Position numbers and translations under genes: made by a program. Below the pieces are notes generated by a model that was not told the DNA's origin, searched no databases, and was given only the letters and a program-made list of their open reading frames with translations. From NCBI RefSeq assembly GCF_015218165.1, contig NZ_CP048659.1:2666001-2730000 (forward strand): 64,000 bases of DNA, given 5' to 3'. Below, in pieces: positions 59,593 to 64,000 of the stretch. Numbering within the stretch: the stretch's first letter is position 1; the number at the start of each line of letters is the position of its first letter. Origin of the DNA: Acinetobacter piscicola (lineage in GTDB: Bacteria > Pseudomonadota > Gammaproteobacteria > Pseudomonadales > Moraxellaceae).

Positions 59593-59627
59593 AAAATAAG
59601 CCCTTGTAAAAACAAGGGCTTATTTAG
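59593..59627 (-). terminator. Terminator after tRNA-Ser
   Basis: ATAAGCCCTTGT (59596-59607) and ACAAGGGCTTAT (59612-59623) form a perfect 12-bp stem with loop AAAA; six A on the left give the T-run of the minus-strand transcript. Confidence 0.92.
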
Positions 59628-59632
59628 ATATT

Positions 59633-59722
59633 TGGCGGAAGCGGTGAGATTCGAACTCACGGAGGACTCACACCCTCGTCGGTTTTCAAGACCGGTGCAT
59701 TAAACCGCTCTGCCACGCTTCC
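59633..59722 (-). tRNA. tRNA-Ser, anticodon UGA
   Basis: A 90-nt gene including an encoded CCA (59633-59635). The acceptor arms GGAAGCG and CGCTTCC pair fully. The anticodon loop is CTTGAAA with anticodon TGA. The T arm contains GTTCGAATC, and the long variable arm typical of serine tRNAs (GACGAGGGTGTGAGTCCTCC region) is present. It reads UCA and probably other UCN codons. A decayed IS and an ATPase fragment lie just downstream. Confidence 0.96.
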
Positions 59723-59812
59723 AATGGCGGCTATCATATAAATAAAAATTAATTTTGGCAAATGTTTTTCTATCAAAATGCATTTAAATGTACAAAATAA
59801 AATCAAAAATCA

Positions 59813-60307
59813 TTAATTTGATGAATTTTCAGGCTTTTCATATTCAATTTTATTAATAAACCAAGTTTTTTTACCCAATGGTGTCAGTACTTCGATCTCA
59901 TCATCTACTTCTTTCGACAACAAAGCACGTGCCATCGGTGAATCAACAGAAATATTTTGTGGATGATGATCGTAAATTTCATCAACACCAACAATTCTAA
60001 TTTTTTTTTGTTCCCCTTCCTCATTTTCAATTTCGACCCATGCACCAAAATAAACCTTACCTTCTTGCTCAGGAGAAAAATCAATAATGCGTAGTTCTTC
60101 CAAACGCTTACCTAAATATCGTACACGCCGATCAATTTTTCTAAGTATTTGTTTATTATATTGATAATCTGCATTTTCACTACGATCACCGAGACTTGCA
60201 GCCCAATTCACTTTTTTGGTAATTTCTGGACGTTCTTCGTGCCATAAATGCTGCAATTCAGCCACCAATTGATCGTGTCCAGCGCGTGTAATTAGGTTTG
60301 ATTTCAT
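59813..60307 (-). CDS. greB: Transcription elongation factor GreB
   Basis: A 164-residue factor that rescues backtracked RNA polymerase by stimulating transcript cleavage. The N-terminal coiled coil begins LITRAGHDQLVAELQHLW. The acidic tip is near NWAASLGDRSENADYQY, and the C-terminal FKBP-like domain ends with SPMARALLSKEVDDEIEVL. The stretch RKIDRRVRYLGKRLEEL and the length favour GreB over GreA. Confidence 0.93.
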   Translation of the reverse strand: MKSNLITRAGHDQLVAELQHLWHEERPEITKKVNWAASLGDRSENADYQYNKQILRKIDRRVRYLGKRLEELRIIDFSPEQEGKVYFGAWVEIENEEGEQKKIRIVGVDEIYDHHPQNISVDSPMARALLSKEVDDEIEVLTPLGKKTWFINKIEYEKPENSSN

Positions 60308-60669
60308 GATTTCGCCCTATTATTTCAGCTGATAATCTCAACATTTTTAAATGAAAAATGCACATTTTCTACACATAAAAATATTATAAAACTTTTTTAC
60401 CAATTAAATCAGTAGATTATGTCACATAAAATAAATATTTTTAGTACAAAATTTGACATTTCAAATTTTCAACTTTATTATTCGCACATGTTTTAGATTG
60501 TCTATTTTTTATACTTTATGGTTTTTCCATAAAGTTTTTTATTTCCCAAATGTCATTTTTTGAATGACGTCCATGCCTGCCCACCCTTATCGAATTTATC
60601 AACTTTAAAAAGTTTGAGTAGCTTTTTGCTACGGCTTTTTGGGCATAAATTGCTTGTAGCGGAGACAAC
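60308..60669. promoter_or_regulatory. Divergent region with promoter and hairpin-rich leader of the MltF-like gene
   Basis: The plus-strand promoter has TTGACA (60453-60458), a 17-base spacer and TATTAT (60476-60481), predicting a start near 60488. The leader of about 180 bases holds several hairpins. CTTTATGG 60514-60521 pairs with CCATAAAG 60527-60534 and is followed by six T, a terminator-like structure. GTCATT 60552-60557 pairs with AATGAC 60563-60568. GTAGC 60618-60622 pairs with GCTAC 60628-60632 and is followed by GGCTTTTT. This looks like an attenuator or a source of a short RNA. The left part serves greB. Confidence 0.6.
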
Positions 60670-61782
60670 ATGCACAGTAATTCAACATCTGGGTCGAGGT
60701 TAAACTTCGATTCTTTTTTTTCCACACTCCCACTGAAAGCTTTAGTACTCGCAAGTGTTTTTGTTCCATTTCATACCATTAATGCAACAAAAACCAATCA
60801 ATACAATGCTGTTGTCAATACCAACACTCTAACTGTTGTTGCCGTATCTACACCAACAATTGTCTTTAAAGAAGGTCAATACCAACACGGTTTTGGCTAT
60901 GATTTAGCACATAACTATGCGCAAAATTTAAATGTAAAACTCAATTTTAAAACTGTTTCAGACAATGCAACAGCATTGAAAATAGTTGCACAAGGTAAAG
61001 CGAATTTCGCTATCACGACTGCAACATTGGAACGTATTGAAGCCAAGAAATTGACTTCATTTTCTGCCACCTGTGGTGATTTGAACAGTTTGCAAAAAAA
61101 TGGGTTAAATCCTGAAATTAATTGGGTATTTAAACACGCAGATGACCCACTTACTGAAGCTGCAAGTGGTTTCGTCTGTCAAAGCAAACAAAATGGTGCT
61201 ATTCAACATTTGGCTTCTTTTTATAACCGCAACGTGGTGAAGCAAAATGATTGGAATGTCATTCAACGTGATTTAAAGCAACGCTTACCGATTTATAAAG
61301 CCAGTTTCAAAAAAACTGCACAGCAATACGATATGGATTGGCATTTACTCGCTGCCATTGGTTATCAAGAATCTTACCTAAAACCAGACTCTGTTTCTCC
61401 CACAGGTGTCCGTGGTTTAATGATGTTAACCAATTCAACTGCACGTGCCATGGGGGTATCTAACCGTACAGACCCCACTCAAAGTATTCAAGGTGGTGCG
61501 AAGTACTTTAATCAAATGTTAACGCGTTATAACTATATCCAGAACCCTGATCGTCACTGGTATGCGTTGGTCGCCTATAATATGGGGCCAGGTGCTGTGG
61601 ATTCGATTCAGAAACGTTTAAAATCTCAAGGTAAAGACCCAAATGATTGGATCAATATGTATGAGTTTTTAAATAAGAATCAAACACGTAATGGGCGCTA
61701 CAAACAGGCTGTTCAATATGTCACACGTATTCGTGCCTATTTAGAACATATTAAAAATACCCCTGCTTTAATGACGATCTAA
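60670..61782 (+). CDS. MltF-like membrane-bound lytic transglycosylase, short form
   Basis: A 370-residue peptidoglycan-cleaving enzyme. A signal-like hydrophobic stretch (LKALVLASVFVPFHTINA) is followed by part of a solute-binding-protein domain (about residues 54-125: FGYDLAHNYAQNLNVKL, KANFAITTATLERIEAKK). The lytic domain starts near 215, with the catalytic glutamate E234 in GYQES and the motif SPTGVRGLMMLT. E. coli MltF has about 520 residues; most of the second lobe of the regulatory domain is missing here (about 130-180 are unlike it). GGAG at 60661-60664 precedes the ATG. Its leader is highly structured. Confidence 0.85.
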   Translation: MHSNSTSGSRLNFDSFFSTLPLKALVLASVFVPFHTINATKTNQYNAVVNTNTLTVVAVSTPTIVFKEGQYQHGFGYDLAHNYAQNLNVKLNFKTVSDNATALKIVAQGKANFAITTATLERIEAKKLTSFSATCGDLNSLQKNGLNPEINWVFKHADDPLTEAASGFVCQSKQNGAIQHLASFYNRNVVKQNDWNVIQRDLKQRLPIYKASFKKTAQQYDMDWHLLAAIGYQESYLKPDSVSPTGVRGLMMLTNSTARAMGVSNRTDPTQSIQGGAKYFNQMLTRYNYIQNPDRHWYALVAYNMGPGAVDSIQKRLKSQGKDPNDWINMYEFLNKNQTRNGRYKQAVQYVTRIRAYLEHIKNTPALMTI

Positions 61783-61799
61783 GCTGGGTAATAACGCAG

Positions 61800-61836
61800 A
61801 AAAAAAAGAGCTTACATTGATGTAAGCTCTTTTTTC
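61800..61836. terminator. Bidirectional terminator between the MltF-like and SCP2 genes
   Basis: AGAGCTTACA (61807-61816) and TGTAAGCTCT (61821-61830) form a perfect 10-bp stem with loop TTGA, flanked by A-run and T-run. Confidence 0.92.
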
Positions 61837-61846
61837 AAAAATGCAC

Positions 61847-62236
61847 TTAAGCGGTTTGCTCAAGTACTTTCTTAAATAAATCTTTTTGCTCTTGGCTTGG
61901 CTTAGCAGTTTGTAATGCCATCAATTGCGACATATCACCTGTTACTTTAATTTTACCTGTCATGAATGCTTGCATTGCAGCAGCCATATCAAATTCTAGG
62001 AATACTTTACGTAAGGTTTCTGCATCCATATTTAAAGTTGTTTTTGCATTTGGCGAAGTTCCTTTTACGATCTTACCGCCATCAAGTGCAAGCTCAGTAT
62101 TTCCAGCTGCATCTGCAACTACGAGGTTAATTGCCAAACCAGACAATGCTGGTGGTAAATTAAGATCACCCGCTTCAGCAGTTAGTTTTTCTACAGTTGC
62201 AAACCAATCATCAGTTAAAAATGCAGGCATGTTCAT
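61847..62236 (-). CDS. SCP2 sterol-binding-domain protein
   Basis: A 129-residue single-domain protein of the SCP2 type, with a hydrophobic lipid-binding cavity. Recognisable parts are LALDGGKIVKGTSPNAKTTL, then AAAMQAFMTGKIKVTGDMSQLMALQ, the usual C-terminal half of the fold. It has no export signal. It may carry acyl or isoprenoid ligands; the specific role is unknown. Confidence 0.88.
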   Translation of the reverse strand: MNMPAFLTDDWFATVEKLTAEAGDLNLPPALSGLAINLVVADAAGNTELALDGGKIVKGTSPNAKTTLNMDAETLRKVFLEFDMAAAMQAFMTGKIKVTGDMSQLMALQTAKPSQEQKDLFKKVLEQTA

Positions 62237-62390
62237 TCCTCAAAAATATTTATTCATTTATTGTGTTGTCTATCCGAACAACATCATGAAGCTTTTCGCT
62301 TGCTAAAGGTTATAACACGATAATTTCAATTTAGGCTAAAGTTTTTTGTACTGGCTATTCTATTTTTATTGATTTTATCGTTTTATATTT

Positions 62391-62430
62391 AAAAATCAGA
62401 CACTCATATCAATATAAATGTCTGATTTTT
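62391..62430 (-). terminator. Terminator after ttcA
   Basis: AAAAATCAGACA (62391-62402) and TGTCTGATTTTT (62419-62430) form a perfect 12-bp stem with a 16-base loop. It lies about 20 bases after the ttcA stop. Confidence 0.85.
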
Positions 62431-62451
62431 TCATTTAAATAGCAAAAATGC

Positions 62452-63360
62452 TCAATCTGCTGCGAAACTTAAATTTACAACATCTAAACGTTTTTTCGCT
62501 TCTTCAGTATCACATTTCAGATCAAACTCACGTTCTTCATCTAATTTTTCAAAATCAAATAAATCACGATCTGCCAATTGCGATGGTGAAACATTCTGTA
62601 AAGCACCAAAAATACTATGTAAACGTTTCGGATACTGTTTGTCCCAATCACGCAACATATCATTTAAAATCGCACGTTGTAAGTTTTCCTGTGAACCACA
62701 TAAGTTACATGGAATAATTGGGAACTTACGCATTTCAGCATATTTAATAATGTCTTTTTCTTCCACGTACGCAAGTGGACGAATTAAGATATTCTTTTTA
62801 TCTGAAGACAATAATTTAGGTGGCATTGCTTTTAAGCTACCACCATGAAATAAGTTTAAAAAGAAAGTGGCTAAAATATCATCACGATGATGCCCCAAAG
62901 CCACCTTGGTTGCACCAATTTCTTGTGCAAAACCATATAATGAACCACGGCGCAAACGTGAACATACTGCACAGTACGTTTTACCTTCAGGCGTTAAACG
63001 TTTAGTAATGCTATAGGTATCTTTTTCCAAAATATAATATGGAATGTTGTTTTCTTCCATATAACGTGGCAACACGTCTTCAGGGAAACCTGGTTGCTTT
63101 TGATCAAGGTTTACGGCAACGACATCAAAATTAATCGGTGCGATGCGTTTAAACTGCAACAAAATATCAAGTAATGTGTAACTGTCCTTACCGCCAGAGA
63201 CACAGACCATCACTTTGTCACCTTCTTCGATCATTTTAAAATCACGAATGGCGTGACCAACCTGACGACGAAGTTTTTTTAACAAACGATAATACGCTGA
63301 ACTTGTAGGAAGTTCTGGTTTGAAATTAAATCCTTGTTCGGACTCAACTGGCGAGTACAT
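62452..63360 (-). CDS. ttcA: tRNA 2-thiocytidine(32) synthetase
   Basis: A 302-residue enzyme that thiolates cytidine 32 of certain tRNAs with ATP and a [4Fe-4S] cluster. The PP-loop SGGKDS is at residues 55-60; the cluster cysteines lie in [10 protein letters not shown] and CNLCGSQ. The [18 protein letters not shown] motif is present. The start MYSPVESEQ at 63360 lies within the first ATG available. Long gene-free DNA (490 bases) precedes it. Confidence 0.95.
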   Translation of the reverse strand: MYSPVESEQGFNFKPELPTSSAYYRLLKKLRRQVGHAIRDFKMIEEGDKVMVCVSGGKDSYTLLDILLQFKRIAPINFDVVAVNLDQKQPGFPEDVLPRYMEENNIPYYILEKDTYSITKRLTPEGKTYCAVCSRLRRGSLYGFAQEIGATKVALGHHRDDILATFFLNLFHGGSLKAMPPKLLSSDKKNILIRPLAYVEEKDIIKYAEMRKFPIIPCNLCGSQENLQRAILNDMLRDWDKQYPKRLHSIFGALQNVSPSQLADRDLFDFEKLDEEREFDLKCDTEEAKKRLDVVNLSFAAD

Positions 63361-63850
63361 AGAGGCAAATTACCCATAAAAAAATACTGCGCAATTTTAG
63401 CTGATTTGTCGACATATGACATCTAAAGATTTTTGTTTTTTTGTCCTGATGTGTATTTGTCATTTTGTTGTCGCATAGCAGCATTTAAAATAGCCTGTTG
63501 CGTATAAATAATCGACTAAGTGTTTATCTTTTAAACTTTTCCACAGTTTTCCACAAAAGCTGTGGATAAAATTGTGGATTGTTCAGGGCTTGACACACGA
63601 TATGACCGCGGTGATGGGCGTTCTCTTTAGATTGGTTATTTTTTAACCAATGTTTTTTATTTATATTTTTCAATTATTTATGATAGTCAAGCAATCTGAA
63701 TTAAAAAAAAATTAAATTTTTTTTTGTTCAAATGCACAACAGTTAGTGCTTGATTTTTTCTATTTGTATTGATAAAAAACAATTCACAGTTTTACTCTGT
63801 ATCGAATTTTGCTACACTCCAAGCATATTGGGGACAAATATAATATTAAA
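63361..63850. other. Long intergenic region with a DnaA-box cluster and an AT-rich tract
   Basis: 490 gene-free bases. At 63537-63581 are four DnaA-box-like 9-mers: TTTTCCACA (63537-63545), TTTTCCACA (63547-63555), TGTGGATAA (63561-63569, the perfect box TTATCCACA on the other strand) and TGTGGATTG (63573-63581). From 63640 to 63790 the sequence is extremely AT-rich, including nine A and a run of T near 63710-63725. A promoter for the last gene follows. Confidence 0.6.
63791..63818 (+). promoter_or_regulatory. Likely sigma-70 promoter of the last gene
   Basis: TTTACT (63791-63796), a 16-base spacer and TACACT (63813-63818) lie 32 bases before the ATG at 63851; GGGGAC near 63830 is a possible ribosome binding site though rather distant. 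Confidence 0.5.
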
Positions 63851-64000
63851 ATGAATAATTTTATCCGTACATCGGTTTTATGCTGTGTCGCTTGCTTAAA
63901 TGTTACACTCTGGACTACGCCGAGTTTTGCAGGGCAAATGTATATCTATAAAGATGAACAAGGCAGCACCTTACTCACCAATAAACAAAGCTCAGATCGC
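63851..64000 (+). CDS. Exported protein with DUF4124-like start, 5' part only
   Basis: The first 50 residues are in the window. A signal peptide (CCVACLNVTLWTTPSFA) is followed by GQMYIYKDEQGSTLLTNKQS, which looks like a DUF4124 domain (short, Y-K-D-x-x-G). Such a domain often precedes a lytic transglycosylase in Acinetobacter, but the rest of the gene lies outside, so its activity is unknown. Confidence 0.7.
   Translation, partial: MNNFIRTSVLCCVACLNVTLWTTPSFAGQMYIYKDEQGSTLLTNKQSSDR

Noticed and set aside
60516-60725. 69-codon minus-strand frame opposite the start of the MltF-like gene
   Set aside because: It overlaps the leader hairpins and the signal peptide region of a clear gene on the other strand and has no recognisable features.
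63361-63850. Chromosomal replication origin
   Set aside because: DnaA boxes and AT-rich DNA are present, but the genes usually flanking oriC (dnaA, dnaN, rpmH) are not; only the box cluster is reported.

Overview
The window looks like the chromosome of an Acinetobacter species. The base composition is AT-rich. The order rubA-rubB-estB-oxyR facing ppk, the wax ester synthase/diacylglycerol acyltransferase, the long-form isocitrate lyase and the sigma factor/DUF3619/DUF3106 trio all fit that genus. The identification rests on recalled gene order and protein families; no search was run. Most of the window is housekeeping sequence. The accessory material consists of one intact IS1-family element, one decayed IS5-family element beside a truncated ATPase gene and a tRNA-Ser, and two decayed genes.

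Layout. 1-4060: tail of a Pal/OmpA lipoprotein, fructose-1,6-bisphosphatase, a TrmH-type methyltransferase and the overlapping sigma factor operon. 4079-6740: cysDN on the minus strand with a palindromic repeat between the genes. 6881-9079: a GNAT enzyme, a Sel1-repeat gene broken by a stop codon and an unknown protein. 9265-13850: Wzi-like outer-membrane protein, a DUF2059 protein, lysS and a secreted TonB-C-like protein. 14193-21404: hydrolase, apt, the rubredoxin operon with esterase and OxyR, then ppk. 21526-24300: mtgA, and a rhomboid gene whose last codon is fused to an IS1-family insertion, followed by a string of hairpins. 24311-31662: YbbAP-like ABC transporter, tesA, thrH, cysH, wax ester synthase and a small PA1571-like gene. 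31791-36252: mreBCD-maf-rng. 36387-39706: gatCAB. 39777-42070: NYN/OST-HTH protein, a yddG-like remnant between palindromic repeats and a LprI-type pair. 42337-49985: TauE-like permease, two lipoproteins, a PlsC-like acyltransferase, isocitrate lyase, a LysR regulator and a CorC/CNNM-type membrane protein. 50056-58182: an unknown protein, quinone reductase, a TPR-glycosyltransferase-like protein, an SDR, an unknown protein and valS. 58183-59722: ATPase fragment, dead IS5 copy and tRNA-Ser(UGA). 59813-64000: greB, a short MltF-like transglycosylase with a structured leader, an SCP2 protein, ttcA, a DnaA-box cluster and the start of a further exported protein.

How the genes fit together. Sulfate assimilation is split between cysDN (APS synthesis) and a cysH with the cysteine pattern of APS reductases. 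This matches a CysN whose C-terminus looks like the shrunken remains of an APS kinase domain. RubA/RubB feed electrons to an alkane monooxygenase elsewhere, TesA-like thioesterase and WS/DGAT concern acyl chains, and isocitrate lyase supports growth on the resulting acetyl-CoA. MreBCD, MtgA, the MltF-like enzyme and Wzi concern the envelope.

No complete new multi-gene system was found. The most interesting signals are the vestigial kinase tail of CysN, the IS1/rhomboid fusion, the covarying palindromic repeat pair, the four-hairpin element after the IS, the DnaA-box cluster before the last gene, the terminator inside rubAB and the hairpin-rich leader of the MltF-like gene.
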